From PFJX01 sp037442845 (GTDB lineage: Bacteria; Pseudomonadota; Gammaproteobacteria; Burkholderiales; Thiobacillaceae): 17,440 nucleotides of DNA. The stretch spans positions 1 to 17,440 of the forward strand of contig JBBIPL010000047.1 of the NCBI GenBank assembly GCA_037442845.1, written 5' to 3'. Made by a program: the position numbers and the translations under genes. Shown piece after piece: positions 7,117 through 14,294 of the stretch. Below the pieces are notes generated by a model that saw only the letters and a program-made list of their open reading frames with translations, was not told the origin of the DNA and ran no database searches. Every line of letters begins with the position of its first letter. Positions within the stretch are counted from its first letter, which is position 1.

Positions 7117-8174
7117 TTCTGGTCACTGGCGGCGCCGGCTTCATCGGCGCCAATTTCGTTCTCGACTGGCTGCGCCTGAACGACGAGCCCATCCTCAACC
7201 TGGACAAGCTCACCTACGCCGGCAACCTGGAGAACCTGGCCAGCCTGCAAGGCGACCCCCGCCATGTCTTCGTGCAAGGCGACATCGGCGACCGCGCCCT
7301 GGTGGGCCGGCTGCTGGCCGAGCAGCGGCCGCGCGCCATCGTCAACTTCGCCGCCGAGTCGCACGTGGACCGCTCCATCCACGGCCCGGAGGACTTCATC
7401 CAGACCAACATCGTCGGCGCCTTCCACCTGCTGGAAGAAGCCCGCGGCTACTGGATGAGCCTGTCCGATGCGGACAAGGCCGGCTTCCGCTTCCTGCACG
7501 TCTCCACCGACGAGGTGTACGGCTCCCTGGGCCCGGACGACGCGCCCTTCACCGAAAAGACGCCGTTCGCCCCGAACAGCCCCTACTCCGCCAGCAAGGC
7601 TTCGTCCGACCATCTGGTGCGCGCCTACCACCACACCTACGGCCTGCCCACGCTGACCACCAACTGCTCGAACAACTACGGCCCCTACCAGTTCCCGGAG
7701 AAGCTGATCCCGCTGATGATCCTCAACGCGACCAAGGGCAAGCCGCTGCCGATCTACGGCGACGGCATGAACGTGCGCGACTGGCTGTACGTGACGGACC
7801 ACTGCTCCGCCATCCGCGCGGTGCTGGATCAGGGCCGCCCGGGCGAGACCTACAACGTGGGCGGCTGGAACGAGATGCCCAATCTGGTCATTGTCAAAAC
7901 CCTCTGCGCCTTGCTGGATGAGATGCTGCCCACCTCACCCCTTACGCCTCACGCCTCACGCCTCACCTTCGTCAAGGACCGCCCCGGCCACGACCGCCGC
8001 TACGCCATCGACGCCAGCAAGATCCACCGCGAACTGGGCTGGAAGCCCGCCGAAACGTTCGAGACCGGCATCCGCAAGACGGTGCGGTGGTATCTGGACA
8101 ACATGCAATGGGTCGAGAACGTCGCCAGCGGCGCCTATCGCAAGTGGCTGGACACCAACTACACGACGAGGTGA
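7113..8174 (+). CDS. rfbB: dTDP-glucose 4,6-dehydratase
   Basis: This 353-residue enzyme (RmlB) makes dTDP-4-keto-6-deoxyglucose, the second step to dTDP-L-rhamnose. It has G6-x-x-G9-x-x-G12 (TGGAGFIGANF), the dehydratase triad T132-D133-E134 in STDEVYG, and Y158/K162 in SPYSASK. NCSNNYGPYQFPEKLIPL (184-201) and VKDRPGHDRRYAID (287-300) are also family hallmarks. The start overlaps the galE stop by four bases, with AAGGA upstream. Odd feature: residues 273-284, just before the VKDRPGHD motif, are encoded by an imperfect CT/AC-rich tract with three exact heptamers (7944-7964). RmlB proteins vary in sequence and length at this point, so the enzyme is probably active. Near-identical RffG enzymes exist, but the following rfbACD genes settle the role. 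Confidence 0.95.
   Translation: MILVTGGAGFIGANFVLDWLRLNDEPILNLDKLTYAGNLENLASLQGDPRHVFVQGDIGDRALVGRLLAEQRPRAIVNFAAESHVDRSIHGPEDFIQTNIVGAFHLLEEARGYWMSLSDADKAGFRFLHVSTDEVYGSLGPDDAPFTEKTPFAPNSPYSASKASSDHLVRAYHHTYGLPTLTTNCSNNYGPYQFPEKLIPLMILNATKGKPLPIYGDGMNVRDWLYVTDHCSAIRAVLDQGRPGETYNVGGWNEMPNLVIVKTLCALLDEMLPTSPLTPHASRLTFVKDRPGHDRRYAIDASKIHRELGWKPAETFETGIRKTVRWYLDNMQWVENVASGAYRKWLDTNYTTR
7944..7964 (+). repeat. Heptanucleotide tandem repeat (ACGCCTC)x3 inside rfbB
   Basis: Three exact copies of ACGCCTC stand end to end, with degenerate flanking units (CTCACCCCTT before, ACC after). Three units equal seven codons, so the reading frame is kept. Gain or loss of one unit would shift the frame of rfbB. 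Confidence 0.85.
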
Positions 8175-8179
8175 TGAGC

Positions 8180-9058
8180 ATGCGCAAGGGAATCATATTG
8201 GCCGGCGGCTCCGGCACCCGCCTCTACCCGGCCACCCTGGCGGTGTCGAAGCAACTGCTGCCGATCTACGACAAGCCCATGATCTACCACCCGCTCACCA
8301 CCCTCATGCTGGCGGGCATCCGCGACATCCTGATCATCTCGACGCCGCAGGACACGCCGCGCTTCGCGCAGTTGCTGGGCGATGGCGGGCAGTGGGGCAT
8401 CCATCTCGAGTACGCCGTGCAGCCCAGCCCGGACGGATTGGCGCAGGCCTTCATCATCGGCGCCGAGTTCGTCGGCGATCACCCCAGCGCCCTGGTGCTG
8501 GGCGACAACATCTTCTACGGCCACGCGATGGCCCGGGATTTGCAGGCCGCCAGCGCCCAGGAAGCGGGCGCCACGGTGTTCGCCTACCGGGTGCACGATC
8601 CGGAGCGCTACGGCGTGGTGGAGTTCGACGCCCAGGGCCGCGCCATCAGCCTCGAGGAAAAACCGAAGCAGCCCAAATCCAACTACGCCGTCACCGGCCT
8701 GTACTTCTACGACCCGCGGGTGGTGGAAGTGGCGAAAAACCTGCAGCCCTCGCCGCGCGGCGAACTGGAAATCACCGACGTCAACCGGCGCTATCTGGAG
8801 TGGGGCGATCTCAACGTCTCCATCATGGGCCGCGGCCATGCCTGGCTCGACACCGGCACCCACGAATCGCTGCTGGAGGCCGGCCTGTTCATCGAGACCA
8901 TCGAGAGACGCCAGGGCCTGAAGATCGCCTGCCCGGAAGAGATCGCCTACCGCCAGGGTTACATCGACGCCGAACAGGTGGCGCGGCTGGCCGAGCCGCT
9001 GAAGAAGAACGCCTACGGCCAGTACCTGCTGGCCATGCTCACCGAACGGGTGTTTTGA
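8180..9058 (+). CDS. rfbA: Glucose-1-phosphate thymidylyltransferase
   Basis: This 292-residue enzyme (RmlA) joins dTTP and glucose-1-phosphate to dTDP-glucose, the first step of the rhamnose pathway. The nucleotide-binding signature GGSGTRLYP starts at residue 9, followed by SKQLLPIYDKPMIYHPL (23-39), the metal/phosphate site LVLGDN (D109), EEKP (159-162), and the sugar-site D224 in AWLDTGTHESLLEA. Start choice: ATG 8180 has GAGGT about seven bases upstream. ATG 8174, which overlaps the rfbB stop (TGATG), would add two residues and has no spacing for a ribosome site. Length matches the family (about 290). It is placed between rfbB and rfbC in a compact operon. Confidence 0.96.
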   Translation: MRKGIILAGGSGTRLYPATLAVSKQLLPIYDKPMIYHPLTTLMLAGIRDILIISTPQDTPRFAQLLGDGGQWGIHLEYAVQPSPDGLAQAFIIGAEFVGDHPSALVLGDNIFYGHAMARDLQAASAQEAGATVFAYRVHDPERYGVVEFDAQGRAISLEEKPKQPKSNYAVTGLYFYDPRVVEVAKNLQPSPRGELEITDVNRRYLEWGDLNVSIMGRGHAWLDTGTHESLLEAGLFIETIERRQGLKIACPEEIAYRQGYIDAEQVARLAEPLKKNAYGQYLLAMLTERVF

Positions 9059-9600
9059 TGAACTGCATCGAAACCGCCCTGCCCGGCGTGCTGCTCATCG
9101 AACCCAAGGTGTTCGGCGATGCCCGCGGCTTCTTCCTGGAAAGCTGGAACCGGCAGACCTTCGCCGGCCTGGGCCTGGACCTGGACTTCGTGCAGGACAA
9201 CCACTCGCGCTCGGCGCAGGGTGTACTGCGCGGCCTGCATTACCAGTTGCACGAGCCCCAGGGCAAGCTGGTGCGGGTGGTCAGCGGTGCGGTGTTCGAC
9301 GTGGCGGTGGACCTGCGCAAGTCCTCGCCGCACTTCGGCAAATGGGTGGGCTTCGAGCTCTCCGCCGAGAACCGGCGCATGATGTGGATTCCCCCCGGCT
9401 TCGCCCACGGCTTCCTGGTGCTGTCGGAAGCCGCAGACTTCCTCTACAAGACCACGGCCCAGTACGCGCCGCAGTGGGACCGGGGGGTGCGCTGGAACGA
9501 CCCGGACATCGGCGTGCAATGGCCGCTCGATGGCGAGCCGCAACTGTCCGCCAAAGACCAAGTTGCGCCCCTGCTGAAGGACGCCGAGGTGTACCCGTGA
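9058..9600 (+). CDS. rfbC: dTDP-4-dehydrorhamnose 3,5-epimerase
   Basis: This 180-residue cupin enzyme (RmlC) epimerises dTDP-4-keto-6-deoxyglucose at C3 and C5. The catalytic base is H61 in GVLRGLHYQ; other active-site residues visible are K70 (QGKLVRVV), Y130 (FLYKTT) and the base-pairing aspartate in SAKDQ (D167). IPPGFAHGFLVLSE (111-124) is a signature of the family. The length of about 180 is standard. The start shares one base with the rfbA stop (TGATG), and the stop overlaps the rfbD GTG start. All of this indicates co-translation with its pathway partners. Confidence 0.96.
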   Translation: MNCIETALPGVLLIEPKVFGDARGFFLESWNRQTFAGLGLDLDFVQDNHSRSAQGVLRGLHYQLHEPQGKLVRVVSGAVFDVAVDLRKSSPHFGKWVGFELSAENRRMMWIPPGFAHGFLVLSEAADFLYKTTAQYAPQWDRGVRWNDPDIGVQWPLDGEPQLSAKDQVAPLLKDAEVYP

Positions 9601-10481
9601 ATCCCGCGCCTCGCATCCTGCTCACCGGCTGCAACGGCCAGGTGGGCTGGGAGCTGGCCCGCACCTTGTCCAGCCTGGGCGAGGTGGTGGCCACGGACAG
9701 CAAGACCCTGGACCTCGCCGACGCGGACGCCATCCGCCGCCTCATGGCCGAGCTGCGTCCCCGCGTCATCGTCAACCCGGCCGCCCACACCGCCGTGGAC
9801 AAGGCGGAAAGCGAGCCGGAGCGGGCTTATGCCATCAACGCCGTCGCTCCGGGCATCCTGGCGGAGGAAGCGGAAAAGCTGGGCGCCCTGCTGGTGCACT
9901 ACTCCACCGACTACGTCTTCGACGGCTCCGGCGAAACGCCCTGGCGCGAGGATGACGCCGCCGGCCCCCTCAACGTCTACGGCGCCAGCAAGCTGGCCGG
10001 CGAACAGGCCATCCGCGCGCACTGCCGACGCCACCTGATCTTCCGCACCTCCTGGGTCTACGGCCTGCGCGGCGCCAACTTCCTGCTGACCATGCGCCGG
10101 CTCATGCGCGAACGCCCGGAACTGAAGATCGTCGCCGACCAGATCGGCGCGCCGACCTGGTGCCGCCACCTGGCGGAAACCGCCGCGCAGGTCCTGGCCC
10201 AGGTCCAGTCCCCCTTGCGCGGGGCCGACAAGCCCGAACCCTGGGGCGTGTACCACATGACCAACGCCGGCGAGACTTCCTGGCACGGCTTCGCCGCCGC
10301 CATCCAGGCACTCGACGCGCCGGCCACGCCCGCCCGGCTGCTGCCCATCCCCAGCGGCGACTACCCGACGCCGGCGAAGCGCCCCCTCAATTCCCGCCTG
10401 GACAACGGCAAGCTGGAGCGGGCATTCGGCCTGCGCCTGCCCGAGTGGCGGGAAGCGCTGCGCTTGTGCCTGGACAAATGA
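9597..10481 (+). CDS. rfbD: dTDP-4-dehydrorhamnose reductase
   Basis: This 294-residue enzyme (RmlD) carries out the final NAD(P)H-dependent step to dTDP-L-rhamnose. It has G11-x-x-G14-x-x-G17 (LLTGCNGQVGWEL), NPAAHTAVDKAESEP (60-74), the catalytic T104 in STDYVFDG, and Y128/K132 in NVYGASKLAGEQ. FRTSWVYG (149-156) and the late RPLNSRLDN motif are also typical. I choose the GTG start at 9597, which forms a GTGA overlap with rfbC and has GAGGTG about eight bases upstream; upstream in-frame sequence is an antisense-like shadow of rfbC. Its own stop overlaps the next small gene by four bases. Confidence 0.94.
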   Translation: MNPAPRILLTGCNGQVGWELARTLSSLGEVVATDSKTLDLADADAIRRLMAELRPRVIVNPAAHTAVDKAESEPERAYAINAVAPGILAEEAEKLGALLVHYSTDYVFDGSGETPWREDDAAGPLNVYGASKLAGEQAIRAHCRRHLIFRTSWVYGLRGANFLLTMRRLMRERPELKIVADQIGAPTWCRHLAETAAQVLAQVQSPLRGADKPEPWGVYHMTNAGETSWHGFAAAIQALDAPATPARLLPIPSGDYPTPAKRPLNSRLDNGKLERAFGLRLPEWREALRLCLDK

Positions 10482-10654
10482 ACAAGCGCGCCTCCGGCCC
10501 GCCCCGTCGTCCCCGCAACCCGGTGGCGAAGGCGGTGCGCACGCCCGCCTTCAGGCAGCGGGTGGCGCCGGACAAGCGCTGGAAAACGAAGCTGGAGGAC
10601 GTGGAGAAGACGGCGCGGGAAACGCCGCCCGAGGACGAGAAGCCGAAAGACTGA
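10478..10654 (+). CDS. arfA: ArfA-like small basic protein (putative ribosome-rescue factor)
   Basis: A 58-residue protein begins in an ATGA overlap with rfbD and ends 13 bp from the convergent ypjD stop. Its first half is very basic. The segment NPVAKAVRTPAFRQRV lines up with the core of ArfA, where E. coli has NAIEALLHDPLFRQRV; the identities are N, P and FRQRV, plus two downstream lysines. ArfA recruits RF2 to ribosomes stalled on non-stop mRNA when trans-translation fails. Two oddities: the KGKGSYxRK tail of E. coli ArfA is replaced by KRWKTK followed by a strongly acidic end (PPEDEKPKD), and the gene has an ordinary stop codon. The resemblance is short, so the function is tentative; the gene itself is well supported by the overlap and by codon use. 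Confidence 0.55.
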   Translation: MNKRASGPPRRPRNPVAKAVRTPAFRQRVAPDKRWKTKLEDVEKTARETPPEDEKPKD

Positions 10655-10667
10655 GCGGCCGCCGGGT

Positions 10668-11471
10668 TCAGCGCCCCAGCACCACTTCCAGCACGAACTT
10701 CACCCCGACATAGGCCAGCAACAGGCTCATGAAGCCGGCCAGGGTCCAGGAGATGGCGGTGCGCCCGCGCCAGCCGTAGATGCGCCGGCCCAGCAGCAGG
10801 GCGGCGAAGATCAGCCAGGCGGCCATGCCGAACACGGTCTTGTGGTTGAAGGGCAGAGCCTTGCCGAAGATCTCCTCGGCGAACAACACGCCGGTGAGCA
10901 GGGTCAGGGTGAGCAGGGCGAAACCGGCCTGGATCATGCGGAACAGCAGTTTCTCCAGGGTAAGCAACGGCGGCAGCCCGGCGACGATGGTGGGCGGCAC
11001 CGCCTTGTGCAGGTGCCTTTCCGCCAGGGCGATGAGCATCGCGTGCAGGGCGGCGATGGTGAACAGGCTGTAGGCGGCGAAGGCCATGGCCAGGTGCACC
11101 TTGAACAGCGTCGAGGTGCTGTGCTGCACGGCCTGGGGCACGGGCGAGATCGCCTCGGCGGCCACCGCGACGCCGGCGAAGATCATGACGAAGGCCTGCA
11201 GGCCGCCCAGGTGATAGCGCCAGGCCGCCACCGCGTAGACCAGCACGGTGAGGGCGGCGACCGCGGACAGGGAGGTGGAAAAGCCGATGTGGATGCCGCC
11301 GCCGCCATGCACGCCGCCGTACAGCAGGTAGAGATGCAGGCCCAGCGGCAGCACGGGCAACAGGCGCGGCAGCCAGTCCGTGCGGCAACAACCCGGCCGG
11401 CCCGGCCAGTACCAGGCCGCCAGGGCGAAATAGCCGAGAATGCTGAGCAGGAAAAGCAGGGAGTCCGGCAT
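10668..11471 (-). CDS. ypjD: CcsA/YpjD-family inner-membrane protein (cytochrome c assembly-like)
   Basis: This 267-residue protein is almost entirely hydrophobic, with about eight predicted membrane segments. The family hallmarks are KVHLAMAFAAYSLF (124-137, H126), the helix with H143, LEKLLFRMIQAGFALLTLTL (172-191), and FNHKTVFGMAAWLIFAALLL (208-227, H210). The spaced histidines recall haem-handling CcsA/CcmC proteins, but the tryptophan-rich WWD motif of true haem lyases is not seen. The place next to and divergent from ffh is the conserved position of ypjD in many Proteobacteria and supports orthology. Its exact role in the cell is not established. The start at 11471 has no clear Shine-Dalgarno. 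It faces the arfA-like gene tail to tail. Confidence 0.88.
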   Translation of the reverse strand: MPDSLLFLLSILGYFALAAWYWPGRPGCCRTDWLPRLLPVLPLGLHLYLLYGGVHGGGGIHIGFSTSLSAVAALTVLVYAVAAWRYHLGGLQAFVMIFAGVAVAAEAISPVPQAVQHSTSTLFKVHLAMAFAAYSLFTIAALHAMLIALAERHLHKAVPPTIVAGLPPLLTLEKLLFRMIQAGFALLTLTLLTGVLFAEEIFGKALPFNHKTVFGMAAWLIFAALLLGRRIYGWRGRTAISWTLAGFMSLLLAYVGVKFVLEVVLGR

Positions 11472-11487
11472 AACGGGTCAGGACTGT

Positions 11488-11508
11488 TAGACTTGTGGCC
11501 GAAGTCTA
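11488..11508. promoter_or_regulatory. Operator-like 21-bp palindrome between ypjD and ffh
   Basis: TAGACTT (11488-11494), a 7-bp spacer, and AAGTCTA (11502-11508) form a perfect 7+7 inverted repeat. It starts 17 bp upstream of the ypjD start codon, in the divergent spacer. The geometry suits a dimeric regulator, or a hairpin in the ypjD leader. No regulator is named. Confidence 0.4.
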
Positions 11509-11613
11509 GCGCATCCCGATTGATCCCCCTAACGAACATGACTTTGAGAAGACGCCCCGAAGCATGAATACCCTGAAGGGCATAAAAGTCATGCCCGTTT
11601 CCCTCACCCCCAG

Positions 11614-11639
11614 CCCCTCTCCCGCCTGCGGGAGAGGGG
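11614..11639. repeat. REP-like palindrome upstream of ffh
   Basis: CCCCTCTCCCGC (11614-11625), a 2-base loop CT, and GCGGGAGAGGGG (11628-11639) form a perfect 12-bp inverted repeat, preceded by CCCTCACCCCCAG. The composition and shape are those of the short extragenic palindromes found in many copies in Proteobacteria. There is no T run, so it is not a classic terminator. Copy number cannot be judged from one window. Confidence 0.75.
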
Positions 11640-11648
11640 AGCTTCGAG

Positions 11649-11665
11649 AAGTCGCCGTGCGACTT
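11649..11665 (+). promoter_or_regulatory. Hairpin in the ffh leader abutting the start codon
   Basis: AAGTCGC, loop CGT, GCGACTT: a perfect 7-bp stem ending 11 bases before the ffh ATG. It fills the place where a Shine-Dalgarno would lie, and none is seen between it and the ATG. It could tune ffh translation; this is inference. Confidence 0.4.
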
Positions 11666-11676
11666 TCACGTTAATC

Positions 11677-13023
11677 ATGTTCGAGAATCTCAGCGATCGC
11701 CTTTCCAAAGTCGTCAAGAACCTGCGCGGCCAGGGCCGTCTGACCGAAACCAACATCCAAGACGCCCTGCGCGAAGTGCGCGTGGCCCTGCTGGAGGCCG
11801 ACGTGGCCCTGCCGGTGGTGCGCGATTTCATCGCCAGGGTGAAGGAAAAGGCCATGGGCCAGGAGGTGCTGCAAAGCCTCACTCCCGGCCAGCAGCTCAT
11901 CGGCGTGGTGCACAAGGAACTCACCGCCCTCATGGGCGAGCAGGCCGCGCCGCTCAACTTCGCCACCCAGCCGCCGGCGGTGTTCCTCATGTCCGGCCTG
12001 CAGGGCGCCGGCAAGACCACATCCACGGGCAAGCTCTGTCGCATCATCCGCGAGGCCGGCAAGAAGAAGATCCTGGTGGTGAGCTGCGACGTCTACCGTC
12101 CCGCCGCCATCGAGCAGTTGAAGACCGTGGCCGGCCAGGCCGGCGTCGATTTCTTCCCCTCCTCCGGCGAGCAGAAGCCGGCCGCCATCGCCGCCGCCGC
12201 CCTGGACCATGCCAGGAAGCATCTCTACGACGTGCTCATCGTCGACACCGCCGGCCGCCTGCACGTCGACGCGGCGATGATGGACGAGATCAAGGACCTG
12301 CACGCCCTGCTCAAGCCCATCGAGACCCTGTTCGTGGTGGACGCCATGCAGGGCCAGGACGCGGTCAACACCGCCAAGGCCTTCAACGACGCTCTGCCGC
12401 TTACCGGCGTCATTCTCACCAAGCTGGACGGCGACGCCCGCGGCGGCGCCGCCCTGTCGGTGCGGCACATCACCGGCAAGCCGATCAAGCTGGTGGGCGT
12501 CGGCGAAAAACTTTCCGGCATCGAGGTGTTCCACCCGGAGCGCATGGCCAGCCGCGTGCTGGGCATGGGCGACGTGCTCTCCCTGATCGAGGAGGCGCAG
12601 CGCTCGGTGGACCATGCCGAGGCCCTGAAGACGGTGCAAAAGCTAAAGAGCGGCAAGGGCTTCGACCTGGAGGACTTCAAGGCGCAGATGCAGCAGATGA
12701 AGAAACTCGGCGGCCTCTCCTCGCTGGTGGACAAGCTGCCCGGCGCCGGCAAGCTCGGCGCCGGCGAACTGGCGCAGGGCGAGAAACAGATGCAGCGCAT
12801 CGAGGGCATCATCAATTCCATGACCCCCGAGGAAAGGCGCAAGCCGGAAATTCTCAAGGCCAGCCGCAAGCGCCGCATCGCCGCCGGCGCCGGCGTGCAG
12901 GTGCAGGACGTCAATCGCCTGCTGAATCAGTTCGAGCAGGCGCAGAAGATGATGAAGTCGATGGGCAAGGGCGGCCTGGCGAAAATGATGCGCGGCATGA
13001 AGGGCATGATGCCGGGGATGTGA
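11677..13023 (+). CDS. ffh: Signal recognition particle protein Ffh (SRP54 GTPase)
   Basis: This 448-residue protein binds 4.5S RNA and signal sequences of nascent membrane proteins and docks on FtsY. The N domain spans about 1-88 (helical bundle). The G domain has GLQGAGKTT (107-115), DVYRPAAIEQLK (138-149), DTAGR (190-194) and TKLDGDARGG (248-257). The methionine-rich M domain runs from about 300 to the end, with the RNA-binding region SRKRRIAAGAG and a Met-rich tail (KMMRGMKGMMPGM). Length matches the family (about 450). The start gives the conserved MFENLSDRL N-terminus although no Shine-Dalgarno is present; the leader instead holds two hairpins. It is divergent from ypjD. No T-tailed terminator is seen after the stop; the 188-bp spacer holds a 12-bp palindrome CGGACCGGTCCG (13066-13077) of unknown role. 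Confidence 0.97.
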   Translation: MFENLSDRLSKVVKNLRGQGRLTETNIQDALREVRVALLEADVALPVVRDFIARVKEKAMGQEVLQSLTPGQQLIGVVHKELTALMGEQAAPLNFATQPPAVFLMSGLQGAGKTTSTGKLCRIIREAGKKKILVVSCDVYRPAAIEQLKTVAGQAGVDFFPSSGEQKPAAIAAAALDHARKHLYDVLIVDTAGRLHVDAAMMDEIKDLHALLKPIETLFVVDAMQGQDAVNTAKAFNDALPLTGVILTKLDGDARGGAALSVRHITGKPIKLVGVGEKLSGIEVFHPERMASRVLGMGDVLSLIEEAQRSVDHAEALKTVQKLKSGKGFDLEDFKAQMQQMKKLGGLSSLVDKLPGAGKLGAGELAQGEKQMQRIEGIINSMTPEERRKPEILKASRKRRIAAGAGVQVQDVNRLLNQFEQAQKMMKSMGKGGLAKMMRGMKGMMPGM

Positions 13024-13211
13024 TTCGCCTCCCGGCGTCGCCGCATCACCGCTTCGGCCACGCGACGGACCGGTCCGGGGCTGAACCCGCGCGGAATCCG
13101 GAGGCGTTCCACCGAATCGTGAGGATGGAGTAGTTGCCGGAATGTCCGGGTCCCGCTACATTCCGCCCAGCCCGCTGGCAGCCCCCGTTATAACCCGAAC
13201 TTGGAGAGACC

Positions 13212-14234
13212 ATGCACAAGACCTTGTCCGCTCTGCTCACCGGCCTGTTCCTCACCCAGGCTCCCCTCACCGCCCACGCTTTCCTCGGCATCAAGCTTGG
13301 AGGCGGCGACGACAAGAACACGGTGTCGGGTTCCGCCGGCCCCGATGGCGCCAAGAACGCCCCGACCGCCCTGGAAAAGTGCGACAAGCCCTACGGTACC
13401 CTGGCCGTTTCCGAGCCGCAGGATTATGTGGGCCAGGCCCTCATGCAGTACGGTCTGCCCTCCCCCGTCGGCCTCATCCGCATGATGATCCAGCAGTCCA
13501 ATTGTTTCGTGGTGGTGGAGCGCGGCCGCGCCATGCGGAATCTGATGCAGGAGCGGGATCTGGCCAAGAGCGGCGAATTGCGCAGCGGCTCCAACATGGG
13601 CGGTGGCCAAATGGTCACCGCCGACTACGTGCTGACCCCGGACGTGGCCTTCACCAACAAGGACGCGGGCGGCGTGGGGGCGGCCCTGGGCGGCCTGTTC
13701 GGCGTTGGCGGCGCCCTGTTGGCCGCGGGCTTGAAGTTCAAGGAGGCGCAGACCAGCATGCTGCTGGCCGATTCCCGCACCAGCCTGCAAGTCGCTTCCG
13801 CCACGGGCATGGCGAAATCGAGTGACTTCAGCCTCGGCGGCATCGGCTTCGGCGGCGGCGCCGTGGGCGCCCTCGGCGCCTACGAGAACACCGCCGAGGG
13901 CAAGGTGGTGGCATCCGGCTTCATGGATAACTGGAACAACATCGTGCGCGCCATCCGCGACAACCCGGACATGCAGCGCCAGCAAATCAGCCTCAAGGGT
14001 CCTTCGGGGAAACCTACCCAGGCGGGTGGCGGCTTTCAGAGCGGCGATGTCATCACCGGCAAGATCGGTGGTCTGAAGGTGTACGCGGAACCGAACAAGT
14101 CGGCCAAGGTGGTGGCCAATCTCAAGCGGGGGGATGAACTGGTGTTCACCGGCGACATCAAGAATGGCTTCCTCGCCGTGGAGGGCAATGACGCGTCGGG
14201 CTGGGTAGACCAGAACCTGGTGCGCAAGAACTGA
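13212..14234 (+). CDS. Secreted CsgG-family protein with C-terminal SH3-like domain
   Basis: This 340-residue protein has a signal peptide (MHKTLSALLTGLFLTQAPLT, AHA cleavage site, mature start near F24). The CsgG-like part spans about 57-250, with LIRMMIQQSNCFVVVERGRA (88-107), a following RNLMQERDLAKSGELR helix, and TADYVLTPDVAF (136-147), as in curli-assembly CsgG relatives. Residues 284-337 (GGLKVYAEPNKSAKVVANL to SGWVDQNLV) look like a bacterial SH3 domain, which often binds cell wall. Unlike E. coli CsgG there is no lipobox cysteine after the signal, and the mature chain has only C57 and C98, so it is probably soluble periplasmic or otherwise anchored. GGAG lies five bases upstream of the ATG, and a TATAAC at 13189-13194 may be a -10. 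No curli subunit genes are nearby, so a role in export is not shown. Confidence 0.8.
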   Translation: MHKTLSALLTGLFLTQAPLTAHAFLGIKLGGGDDKNTVSGSAGPDGAKNAPTALEKCDKPYGTLAVSEPQDYVGQALMQYGLPSPVGLIRMMIQQSNCFVVVERGRAMRNLMQERDLAKSGELRSGSNMGGGQMVTADYVLTPDVAFTNKDAGGVGAALGGLFGVGGALLAAGLKFKEAQTSMLLADSRTSLQVASATGMAKSSDFSLGGIGFGGGAVGALGAYENTAEGKVVASGFMDNWNNIVRAIRDNPDMQRQQISLKGPSGKPTQAGGGFQSGDVITGKIGGLKVYAEPNKSAKVVANLKRGDELVFTGDIKNGFLAVEGNDASGWVDQNLVRKN

Positions 14235-14255
14235 CCTCGTCCCCCCCCTATCCAC

Positions 14256-14276
14256 AGGCCCCTCGGGGCCTTTTTT
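14256..14276 (+). terminator. Intrinsic terminator of the CsgG-family gene
   Basis: AGGCCCC (14256-14262), loop TC, GGGGCCT (14265-14271), then a run of six T ending at 14276. It starts 22 bases after the stop codon. The converging minus-strand gene ends 19 bases further on and has no T run of its own. Confidence 0.92.
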
Positions 14277-14294
14277 CTTTTCTTCCGCCTCCGC

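Noticed and set aside
11614..11639. Strong GC hairpin upstream of ffh as a terminator
   Set aside because: No T run on either strand and no gene ends before it on the plus strand; it fits a REP-like repeat.
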